This document shows, piece after piece, positions 36,988 through 49,000 of a stretch of DNA of 64,000 bases. The stretch is taken from the NCBI GenBank assembly GCA_914767715.1, contig OU612070.1, forward strand, positions 13,471,501-13,535,500, given 5' to 3'. The notes beneath the pieces were generated by a model. That model did not search any database, was not told where the DNA came from, and worked only from the letters and a program-made list of their open reading frames with translations. The position numbers and the translations under genes were made by a program. How positions within the stretch are numbered: position 1 is the stretch's first letter; every line of letters begins with the position of its first letter. This DNA is from Membranipora membranacea. Taxonomy: Eukaryota; Bryozoa; Gymnolaemata; Cheilostomatida; Membraniporidae.

Positions 36988-39663
36988 ATGCTTTTTTTTC
37001 GGCCAGATCAAAAAATAAATTTGCTTCTAACTAACCTCATAAGGAGGAGCAACTCCTGCTCATCTCGAATCTGCAGACCGTTTGGCTCTGCGGCTTTTCG
37101 TTCTCCGTCAGCGTCCGTTTTAATTAGGGCCACTTTTGCTATAAAAAAACATGCCAAACGGCAGCATCGAAAAATTAAATCTCTGTTGGATTCTTATCAC
37201 ACTCCGACCAGTTCAAGCTCTTATTGCCCTCATTCAACACGCCGAATATTGGAATCCTCGGATTAACAGGGGGGTCACAACGCTGACTTGAAAATCCAAA
37301 AATTATACCAAGGGAGGGTATCATGCTTTTTTTTCGGCCAGATCAAAAAATAGATTTGCTTCTAACTAACCTCATAAGGAGGAGCAACTCCTGCTCATCC
37401 CGAATCTGCAGACCGTTAGGCTCTGCGGCTTTTCGTTCTCCGTCAGCGTCCGTTTTAATTAGGGCCACTTTTGCTATAAAAAAACATGCCAAACAGCAGC
37501 ATCGAAAAATTAAATCACTGTTGGATTCTTATCAAACTCCGACCAGTTCAAGCTCTTATTGCCCTCATTCAACACGCCGAATATTGGAATCCTCGGTTTA
37601 ACAGGGGGGTCACAACGCTGGCTTGAAAATCCAAAAATTATACCAAGGGAGGGTATCATGCTTTTTTTAGGCCAGATCAAAAAATAGATTTGCTTCTAAC
37701 TAACCTCATAAGGAGGAGCAACTCCTGCTCATCCCGAATCTGCAGACCGTTTGGCTCTGCGGCATTTCGTTCTCCGTCAGCGTCCGTTTTAATTAGGGCC
37801 ACTTTTGCTATAAAAAAACATGCCAAACGGCAGCATCGAAAAATTAAATCTCTGTTGGATTCTTATCAAACTCCGACCAGTTCAAGCTCTTATTGCCCTC
37901 ACTCAACACGCCGACTATTGGAATCCTCGGATTAACAGGGGGGTCACAACGCTGACTTGAAAATCCAAAAATTATACCAAGGGAGGGTATCATGCTTTTT
38001 TTTCGGCCAGATCAAAAAATAGATTTGCTTCTAACTAACCTCATAAGGAGGAGCAACTCCTGCTCATCCCGAATCTGCAGACCGTTTGGCTCTGCGGCTT
38101 TTCGTTCTCCGTCAGCGTCCGTTTTAATTAGGGCCACTTTTGCTATAAAAAAACATGCCAAACGGCAGCATCGAAAAATTAAATCTCTGTTGGATTCTTA
38201 TCAAACTCTGACCAGTTCAAGCTCTTATTGCCCTCATTCAACACGCCGAATATTGGAATCCTCGGATTAACAGGGGGTCACAACGCTGACTTGAAAATCC
38301 AAAAATTATACCAAGGGAGGGTATCATGCTTTTTTTTCGGCCAGATCAAAAAATAAATTTGCTTCTAACTAACCTCATAAGGAGGAGCAACTCCTGCTCA
38401 TCTCGAATCTGCAGACCGTTTGGCTCTGCGGCTTTTCGTTCTCCGTCAGCGTCCGTTTTAATTAGGGCCACTTTTGCTATAAAAAAACATGCCAAACGGC
38501 AGCATCGAAAAATTAAATCTCTGTTGGATTCTTATCACACTCCGACCAGTTCAAGCTCTTATTGCCCTCATTCAACACGCCGAATATTGGAATCCTCGGA
38601 TTAACAGGGGGGTCACAACGCTGACTTGAAAATCCAAAAATTATACCAAGGGAGGGTATCATGCTTTTTTTTCGGCCAGATCAAAAAATAGATTTGCTTC
38701 TAACTAACCTCATAAGGAGGAGCAACTCCTGCTCATCCCGAATCTGCAGACCGTTAGGCTCTGCGGCTTTTCGTTCTCCGTCAGCGTCCGTTTTAATTAG
38801 GGCCACTTTTGCTATAAAAAAACATGCCAAACAGCAGCATCGAAAAATTAAATCACTGTTGGATTCTTATCAAACTCCGACCAGTTCAAGCTCTTATTGC
38901 CCTCATTCAACACGCCGAATATTGGAATCCTCGGTTTAACAGGGGGGTCACAACGCTGGCTTGAAAATCCAAAAATTATACCAAGGGAGGGTATCATGCT
39001 TTTTTTAGGCCAGATCAAAAAATAGATTTGCTTCTAACTAACCTCATAAGGAGGAGCAACTCCTGCTCATCCCGAATCTGCAGACCGTTTGGCTCTGCGG
39101 CATTTCGTTCTCCGTCAGCGTCCGTTTTAATTAGGGCCACTTTTGCTATAAAAAAACATGCCAAACGGCAGCATCGAAAAATTAAATCTCTGTTGGATTC
39201 TTATCAAACTCCGACCAGTTCAAGCTCTTATTGCCCTCACTCAACACGCCGACTATTGGAATCCTCGGATTAACAGGGGGGTCACAACGCTGACTTGAAA
39301 ATCCAAAAATTATACCAAGGGAGGGTATCATGCTTTTTTTTCGGCCAGATCAAAAAATAGATTTGCTTCTAACTAACCTCATAAGGAGGAGCAACTCCTG
39401 CTCATCCCGAATCTGCAGACCGTTTGGCTCTGCGGCTTTTCGTTCTCCGTCAGCGTCCGTTTTAATTAGGGCCACTTTTGCTATAAAAAAACATGCCAAA
39501 CGGCAGCATCGAAAAATTAAATCTCTGTTGGATTCTTATCAAACTCTGACCAGTTCAAGCTCTTATTGCCCTCATTCAACACGCCGAATATTGGAATCCT
39601 CGGATTAACAGGGGGTCACAACGCTGACTTGAAAATCCAAAAATTATACCAAGGGAGGGTATC
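36988..39663. repeat. Tetramer tandem duplication (2 x 1,338 bp)
   Basis: Units 36988, 37323, 37658 and 37992 recur as 38326, 38661, 38996 and 39330. Shared private changes are ACCGTTAGGC and CGCTGGCTTG (second unit), TTTTTTTAGGCC and CGCCGACTATTGG (third), and AACTCTGACC with a 5-base G tract (fourth). The related 9.4-kb HOR (46026-47363) has the tetramer only once. This explains why the offset between these regions falls from 9,038 bp upstream of it to 7,700 bp downstream (difference 1,338). Confidence 0.9.
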
Positions 39664-40668
39664 ATGCTTTTTTTTCGGCCAGATCAAAAATTAGATTTGC
39701 TTCTAACTAACCTCATAAGGAGGAGCAACTCCTGCTCATCTCGAATCTGCTGACCGTTTGGCTCTGCGGCTTTTCGTTCTCCGTCAGCGTCCGTTTTAAT
39801 TAGGGCCACTTTTGCTATAAAAAAACATGCCAAACGGCAGCATCGAAAAATTAAATCTCTGTTGGATTCTTATCAAACTCCGACCAGTTCAAGCTCTTAT
39901 TGCCCTCATTCAACACGCCGAATATTGGAATCCTCGGATTAACAGGGGGGTCACAACGCTGACTTGAAAATCCAAAAATTATACCAAGGGAGGGTATCAT
40001 GCTTTTTTTCGGCCAGATCAAAAAATAGATTTGCTTCTAACTAACCTCATAAGGAGGAGCAACTCCTGCTCATCTCGAATCTGCAGACCGTTTGGCTCTG
40101 CGGCTTTTCGTTCTCCGTCAGCGTCCGTTTTAATTAGGGCCACTTTTGCTATAAAAAAACATGCCAAACGGCAGCATCGAAAAATTAAATCTCTGTTGGA
40201 TTCTTATCAAACTCCGACCAGTTCAAGCTCTTATTGCCCTCATTCAACACGTCGAATATTGGAATCCTCGGATTAACAGGGGGGTCACAACGCTGACTTG
40301 AAAATCCAAAAATTATACCAAGGGAGAGTATCATGCTTTTTTTCCGGCCAGATCAAAAAATAGATTCGCTTCTAACTAACCTCATAAGGAGGAGCAACTC
40401 CTGCTCATCCCGAATCTGCAGACCGTTTGGCTCTGCGGCTTTTCGTTTTCCGTCAGCGTCCGTTTTAATTAGGGCCACTTTTGCTATAAAAAAAACATGC
40501 CAAACGGCAGCATCGAAAAATTAAATCTCTGTTGGATTCTTATCAAACTCCGACCAGTTCAAGCTCTTATTGCCCTCATTCAACACGCCGAATATTGGAA
40601 TCCTCGGATTAACAGGGGGGTCACAACGCTGACTTGAAAATCCAAAAAATATACCATGGGAGGGTATA
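39664..40668. repeat. Three-monomer segment shared with the 9.4-kb HOR
   Basis: Unit 39664 has AAAAATTAGATT and a destroyed PstI site (CTGCTG at 39747-39752). Unit 39999 has CACGTCGAAT. Unit 40333 has GGGAGAGTATC, TTTTCCGGCC, AGATTCGCTT, CGTTTTCCG and an 8-A tract. The same three follow each other at 47364-48368, offset 7,700 bp, with the PstI site intact in 47364. Confidence 0.84.
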
Positions 40669-43012
40669 ATGCTTTTTTTTCGGCCAGATCAAAAAATAGA
40701 TTTGCTTCTAACTAACCTCATAAGGAGGAGCAACTCCTGCTCATCTCGAATCTGCAGACCGTTTGGCTCTGCGGCTTTTCGTTCTCCGTCAGCGTCCGTT
40801 TTAATTAGGGCCAATTTTGCTATAAAAAAACATGCCAAACGGCAGCATCGAAAAATTAAATCTCTGTTGGATTCTTATCACACTCCGACCAGTTCAAGCT
40901 CTTATTGCCCTCATTCAACACGCCGAATATTGGAATCCTCGGATTAACAGGGGGGTCACAACGCTGACTTGAAAATCCAAAAATTATACCAAGGGAGGGT
41001 ATCATGCTTTTTTTTCGGCCAGATCAGAAAATAGATTTGCTTCTAACTAACCTCATAAGGAGGAGCAACTCCTGCTCATCCCGAATCTGCAGACCGTTTG
41101 GCTCTGCGGCTTTTCGTTCTCCGTCAGCGTCCGTTTTAATTAGGGCCACTTTTGCTATAAAAAAACATGCCAAACAGCAGCATCGAAAAATTAAATCACT
41201 GTTGGATTCTTATCAAACTCCGACCAGTTCAAGCTCTTATTGCCCTCATTCAACACGCCGAATATTGGAATCCTCGGTTTAACAGGGGGGTCACAACGCT
41301 GACTTGAAAATCCAAAAATTATACCAAGGGAGGGTATCATGCTTTTTTTTCGGCCAGATCAAAAAATAAATTTGCTTCTAACTAACCTCATAAGGAGGAG
41401 CAACTCCTGCTCATCTCGAATCTGCAGACCGTTTGGCTCTGCGGCTTTTCGTTCTCCGTCAGCGTCCGTTTTAATTAGGGCCACTTTTGCTATAAAAAAA
41501 CATGCCAAACGGCAGCATCGAAAAATTAAATCTCTGTTGGATTCTTATCACACTCCGACCAGTTCAAGCTCTTATTGCCCTCATTCAACACGCCGAATAT
41601 TGGAATCCTCGGATTAACAGGGGGGTCACAACGCTGACTTGAAAATCCAAAAATTATACCAAGGGAGGGTATCATGCTTTTTTTTCGGCCAGATCAAAAA
41701 ATAGATTTGCTTCTAACTAACCTCATAAGGAGGAGCAACTCCTGCTCATCCTGAATCTGCAGACCGTTTGGCTCTGCGGCTTTTCGTTCTCCGTCAGCGT
41801 CCGTTTTAATTAGGGCCACTTTTGCTATAAAAAAACATGCCAAACAGCAGCATCGAAAAATTAAATCACTGTTGGATTCTTATCAAACTCCGACCAGTTC
41901 AAGCTCTTATTGCCCTCATTCAACACGCCGAATATTGGAATCCTCGGTTTAACAGGGGGGTCACAACGCTGACTTGAAAATCCAAAAATTATACCAAGGG
42001 AGGGTATCATGCTTTTTTTTGGCCAGATCAAAAAATAGATTTGCTTCTAACTAACCTCATAAGGAGGAGTAACTCCTGCTAATCCCGAATCTGCAGACCG
42101 TTTGGCTCTGCGGCATTTCGTTCTCCGTCAGCGTCCGTTTTAATTAGGGCCACTTTTGCTATAAAAAAACATGCCAAACGGCAGCATCGAAAAATTAAAT
42201 CTCTGTTGGATTCTTATCAAACTCCGACCAGTTCAAGCTCTTATTGCCCTCACTCAACACGCCGAATATTGGAATCCTCGGATTAACAGGGGGGTCACAA
42301 CGCTGACTTGAAAATCCAAAAATTATACCAAGGGAGGGTATCATGTTTTTTTTTCGGCCAGATCAAAAAATAAAATTGCTTCTAACTAACCTCATAAGGA
42401 GGAGCAACTCCTGCTCATCTCGAATCTGCAGACCGTTTGGCTCTGCGGCTTTTCGTTCTCCGTCAGCGTCCGTTTTAATTAGGGCCACTTTTGCTATAAA
42501 AAAACATGCCAAACGGCAGCATCGAAAAATTAAATCTCGGTTGGATTCTTATCACACTCCGACCAGTTCAAGCTCTTATTGCCCTCATTCAACACGCCGA
42601 ATATTGGAATCCTCGGATTAACAGGGGGGTCACAACGCTGACTTGAAAATCCAAAAATTATACCAAGGGAGGGTATCATGCTTTTTTTTCGGCCAGATCA
42701 AAAAATAGATTTGCTTCTAACTAACCTCATAAGGAGGAGCAACTCCTGCTCATCCCGAATCTGCAGACCGTTTGGCTCTGCGGCTTTTCGTTCTCCGTCA
42801 GCGTCCGTTTTAATTAGGGCCACTTTTGCTATAAAAAAACATGCCAAACGGCAGCATCGAAAAATTAAATCACTGTTGGATTCTTATCAAACTCCGACCA
42901 GTTCAAGCTCTTATTGCCCTCATTCAACACGCCGAATATTGGAATCCTCGGATTGACAGGGGGGTCACAACGCTGACTTGAAAATCCAAAAATTATACCA
43001 AGGGAGGGTATC
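40669..43012. repeat. 7-monomer A/B/C segment, second copy
   Basis: Unit starts are 40669, 41004, 41339, 41674, 42009, 42343 and 42678, matching 34644-36987 at 6,025 bp. The first unit is a hybrid. Its leader (ACCATGGG with T at 40657, GTATAATG with A at 40668) is shared with units 48369 and 57741, whereas from CATCTCGAAT (about 40746) onward it is type A. Unit 42678 has B-type AATCACTG but CGGCAGC and CGGATTGACAGG. Confidence 0.8.
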
Positions 43013-46000
43013 ATGCTTTTTTTTCGGCCAGATCAAAAAATAAATTTGCTTCTAACTAACCTCATAAGGAGGAGCAACTCCTGCTCATCTCGAATCTGCA
43101 GACCGTTTGGCTCTGCGGCTTTTCGTTCTCCGTCAGCGTCCGTTTTAATTAGGGCCACTTTTGCTATAAAAAAACATGCCAAACGGCAGCATCGAAAAAT
43201 TAAATCTCTGTTGGATTCTTATCACACTCCGACCAGTTCAAGCTCTTATTGCCCTCATTCAACACGCCGAATATTGGAATCCTCGGATTAACAGGGGGGT
43301 CACAACGCTGACTTGAAAATCCAAAAATTATACCAAGGGAGGGTATCATGCTTTTTTTTCGGCCAGATCAAAAAATAGATTTGCTTCTAACTAACCTCAT
43401 AAGGAGGAGCAACTCCTGCTCATCTCGAATCTGCAGACCGTTTGGCTCTGCGGCTTTTCGTTCTCCGTCAGCGTCCGTTTTAATTAGGGCCACTTTTGCT
43501 ATAAAAAAACATGCCAAACGGCAGCATCGAAAAATTAAATCTCTGTTGGATTCTTATCAAACTCCGACCAGTTCAAGCTCTTATTGCCCTCATTCAACAC
43601 GCCGAATATTGGAATCCTCGGATTAACAGGGGGGTCACAACGCTGACTTGAAAATCCAAAAATTATACCAAGGGAGGGTATCATGCTTTTTTTCGGCCAG
43701 ATCAAAAAATAGATTTGCTTCTAACTAACCTCATAAGGAGGAGCAACTCCTGCTCATCTCGAATCTGCAGACCGTTTGGCTCTGCGGCTTTTCGTTCTCC
43801 GTCAGCGTCCGTTTTAATTAGGGCCACTTTTGCTATAAAAAAACATGCCAAACGGCAGCATCGAAAAATTAAATCTCTGTTGGATTCTTATCAAACTCCG
43901 ACCAGTTCAAGCTCTTATTGCCCTCATTCAACACGTCGAATATTGGAATCCTCGGATTAACAGGGGGGTCACAACGCTGACTTGAAAATCCAAAAATTAT
44001 ACCAAGGGAGAGTATCATGCTTTTTTTCCGGCCAGATCAAAAAATAGATTCGCTTCTAACTAACCTCATAAGGAGGAGCAACTCCTGCTCATCCCGAATC
44101 TGCAGACCGTTTGGCTCTGCGGCTTTTCGTTCTCCGTCAGCGTCCGTTTTAATTAGGGCCACTTTTGCTATAAAAAAACATGCCAAACAGCAGCATCGAA
44201 AAATTAAATCACTGTTGGATTCTTATCAAACTCCGACCAGTTCAAGCTCTTATTGCCCTCATTCAACACGCCGAATATTGGAATCCTCGGTTTAACAGGG
44301 GGGTCACAACGCTGACTTGAAAATCCAAAAATTATACCAAGGGAGGGTATCATGCTTTTTTTTCGGCCAGATCAAAAAATAAATTTGCTTCTAACTAACC
44401 TCATAAGGAGGAGCAACTCCTGCTCATCTCGAATCTGCAGACCGTTTGGCTCTGCGGCTTTTCGTTCTCCGTCAGCGTCCGTTTTAATTAGGGCCACTTT
44501 TGCTATAAAAAAACATGCCAAACGGCAGCATCGAAAAATTAAATCTCTGTTGGATTCTTATCACACTCCGACCAGTTCAAGCTCTTATTGCCCTCATTCA
44601 ACACGCCGAATATTGGAATCCTCGGATTAACAGGGGGGTCACAACGCTGACTTGAAAATCCAAAAATTATACCAAGGGAGGGTATCATGCTTTTTTTTCG
44701 GCCAGATCAAAAAATAGATTTGCTTCTAACTAACCTCATAAGGAGGAGCAACTCCTGCTCGTCCCGAATCTGCAGACCGTTTGGCTCTGCGGCTTTTCGT
44801 TCTCCGTCAGCGTCCGTTTTAATTAGGGCCACTTTTGCTATAAAAAAACATGCCAAACAGCAGCATCGAAAAATTAAATCACTGTTGGATTCTTATCAAA
44901 CTCCGACCAGTTCAAGCTCTTATTGCCCTCATTCAACACGCCGAATATTGGAATCCTCGGTTTAACAGGGGGGTCACAACGCTGACTTGAAAATCCAAAA
45001 ATTATACCAAGGGAGGGTATCATGCTTTTTTTTGGCCAGATCAAAAAATAGATTTGCTTCTAACTAACCTCATAAGGAGGAGTAACTCCTGCTCATCCCG
45101 AATCTGCAGACCGTTTGGCTCTGCGGCATTTCGTTCTCCGTCAGCGTCCGTTTTAATTAGGGCCACTTTTGCTATAAAAAAACATGCCAAACGGCAGCAT
45201 CGAAAAATTAAATCTCTGTTGGATTCTTATCAAACTCCGACCAGTTCAAGCTCTTATTGCCCTCACTCAACACGCCGAATATTGGAATCCTCGGATTAAC
45301 AGGGGGGTCACAACGCTGACTTGAAAATCCAAAAATTATACCAAGGGAGGGTATCATGTTTTTTTTTCGGCCAGATCAAAAAATAAATTTGCTTCTAACT
45401 AACCTCATAAGGAGGAGCAACTCCTGCTCATCTCGAATCTGCAGACCGTTTGGCTCTGCGGCTTTTCGTTCTCCGTCAGCGTCCGTTTTAATTAGGGCCA
45501 CTTTTGCTTTAAAAAAACATGCCAAACGGCAGCATCGAAAAATTAAATCTCTGTTGGATTCTTATCACACTCCGACCAGTTCAAGCTCTTATTGCCCTCA
45601 TTCAACACGCCGAATATTGGAATCCTCGGATTAACAGGGGGGTCACAACGCTGACTTGAAAATCCAAAAATTATACCAAGGGAGGGTATCATGCTTTTTT
45701 TTCGGCCAGATCAAAAAATAGATTTGCTTCTAACTAACCTCATAAGGAGGAGCAACTCCTGCTCATCCCGAATCTGCAGACCGTTTGGCTCTGCGGCTTT
45801 TCGTTCTCCGTCAGCGTCCGTTTTAATTAGGGCCACTTTTGCTATAAAAAAACATGCCAAACGGCAGCATCGAAAAATTAAATCACTGTTGGATTCTTAT
45901 CAAACTCCGACCAGTTCAAGCTCTTATTGCCCTCATTCAACACGCCGAATATTGGAATCCTCGGATTAACAGGGGGGTCACAACGCTGACTTGAAAATCC

Positions 46001-49000
46001 AAAAATTATACCAAGGGAGGGTATCATGCTTTTATTTCGGCCAGATCAAAAAATAAATTTGCTTCTAACTAACCTCATAAGGAGGAGCAACTCCTGCTCA
46101 TCTCGAATCTGCAGACCGTTTGGCTCTGCGGCTTTTCGTTCTCCGTCAGCGTCCGTTTTAATTAGGGCCACTTTTGCTATAAAAAAACATGCCAAACGGC
46201 AGCATCGAAAAATTAAATCTCTGTTGGATTCTTATCACACTCCGACCAGTTCAAGCTCTTATTGCCCTCATTCAACACGCCGAATATTGGAATCCTCGGA
46301 TTAACAGGGGGGTCACAACGCTGACTTGAAAATCCAAAAATTATACCAAGGGAGGGTATCATGCTTTTTTTTCGGCCAGATCAAAAAATAGATTTGCTTC
46401 TAACTAACCTCATAAGGAGGAGCAACTCCTGCTCATCCCGAATCTGCAGACCGTTAGGCTCTGCGGCTTTTCGTTCTCCGTCAGCGTCCGTTTTAATTAG
46501 GGCCACTTTTGCTATAAAAAAACATGCCAAACAGCAGCATCGAAAAATTAAATCACTGTTGGATTCTTATCAAACTCCGACCAGTTCAAGCTCTTATTGC
46601 CCTCATTCAACACGCCGAATATTGGAATCCTCGGTTTAACAGGGGGGTCACAACGCTGGCTTGAAAATCCAAAAATTATACCAAGGGAGGGTATCATGCT
46701 TTTTTTAGGCCAGATCAAAAAATAGATTTGCTTCTAACTAACCTCATAAGGAGGAGCAACTCCTGCTCATCCCGAATCTGCAGACCGTTTGGCTCTGCGG
46801 CATTTCGTTCTCCGTCAGCGTCCGTTTTAATTAGGGCCACTTTTGCTATAAAAAAACATGCCAAACGGCAGCATCGAAAAATTAAATCTCTGTTGGATTC
46901 TTATCAAACTCCGACCAGTTCAAGCTCTTATTGCCCTCACTCAACACGCCGACTATTGGAATCCTCGGATTAACAGGGGGGTCACAACGCTGACTTGAAA
47001 ATCCAAAAATTATACCAAGGGAGGGTATCATGCTTTTTTTTCGGCCAGATCAAAAAATAGATTTGCTTCTAACTAACCTCATAAGGAGGAGCAACTCCTG
47101 CTCATCCCGAATCTGCAGACCGTTTGGCTCTGCGGCTTTTCGTTCTCCGTCAGCGTCCGTTTTAATTAGGGCCACTTTTGCTATAAAAAAACATGCCAAA
47201 CGGCAGCATCGAAAAATTAAATCTCTGTTGGATTCTTATCAAACTCTGACCAGTTCAAGCTCTTATTGCCCTCATTCAACACGCCGAATATTGGAATCCT
47301 CGGATTAACAGGGGGTCACAACGCTGACTTGAAAATCCAAAAATTATACCAAGGGAGGGTATCATGCTTTTTTTTCGGCCAGATCAAAAATTAGATTTGC
47401 TTCTAACTAACCTCATAAGGAGGAGCAACTCCTGCTCATCTCGAATCTGCAGACCGTTTGGCTCTGCGGCTTTTCGTTCTCCGTCAGCGTCCGTTTTAAT
47501 TAGGGCCACTTTTGCTATAAAAAAACATGCCAAACGGCAGCATCGAAAAATTAAATCTCTGTTGGATTCTTATCAAACTCCGACCAGTTCAAGCTCTTAT
47601 TGCCCTCATTCAACACGCCGAATATTGGAATCCTCGGATTAACAGGGGGGTCACAACGCTGACTTGAAAATCCAAAAATTATACCAAGGGAGGGTATCAT
47701 GCTTTTTTTCGGCCAGATCAAAAAATAGATTTGCTTCTAACTAACCTCATAAGGAGGAGCAACTCCTGCTCATCTCGAATCTGCAGACCGTTTGGCTCTG
47801 CGGCTTTTCGTTCTCCGTCAGCGTCCGTTTTAATTAGGGCCACTTTTGCTATAAAAAAACATGCCAAACGGCAGCATCGAAAAATTAAATCTCTGTTGGA
47901 TTCTTATCAAACTCCGACCAGTTCAAGCTCTTATTGCCCTCATTCAACACGTCGAATATTGGAATCCTCGGATTAACAGGGGGGTCACAACGCTGACTTG
48001 AAAATCCAAAAATTATACCAAGGGAGAGTATCATGCTTTTTTTCCGGCCAGATCAAAAAATAGATTCGCTTCTAACTAACCTCATAAGGAGGAGCAACTC
48101 CTGCTCATCCCGAATCTGCAGACCGTTTGGCTCTGCGGCTTTTCGTTTTCCGTCAGCGTCCGTTTTAATTAGGGCCACTTTTGCTATAAAAAAAACATGC
48201 CAAACGGCAGCATCGAAAAATTAAATCTCTGTTGGATTCTTATCAAACTCCGACCAGTTCAAGCTCTTATTGCCCTCATTCAACACGCCGAATATTGTAA
48301 TCCTCGGATTAACAGGGGGGTCACAACGCTGACTTGAAAATCCAAAAAATATACCATGGGAGGGTATAATGCTTTTTTTTCGGCCAGATCAAAAAATAGA
48401 TTTGCTTCTAACTAACCTCATAAGGAGGAGCAACTCCTGCTCATCCCGAATCTGCAGACCGTTTGGCTCTGCGGCTTTTCGTTCTCCGTCAGCGTCCGTT
48501 TTAATTAGGGCCACTTTTGCTATAAAAAAACATGCCAAACGGCAGCATCGAAAAATTAAATCACTGTTGGATTCTTATCAAACTCCGACCAGTTCAAGCT
48601 CTTATTGCCCTCATTCAACACGCCGAATATTGGAATCCTCGGATTAACAGGGGCTCACAACGCTGACTTGAAAATCCAAAAATTATACCAAGGGAGGGTA
48701 TCATGCTTTTTATTCGGCCAGATCAAAAAATAGATTTGCTTCGAACTAACCTCATAAGGAGGAGCAACTCCTGCTCATCCCGAATCTGCAGACCGTTTGG
48801 CTCTGCGGCTTTTCGTTCTCCGTCAGCGTACGTTTTAATTAGGGCCACTTTTGCTATAAAAAAACATGCCAAACGGCAGCATCGAAAAATTAAATCTCTG
48901 TTGGATTCTTATCAAACTCCGACCAGTTCAAGCTCTTATTGCCCTCATTCAACACGCCGAATATTGGAATCCTCGGATTAACAGGGGGGTCACAACGCTG

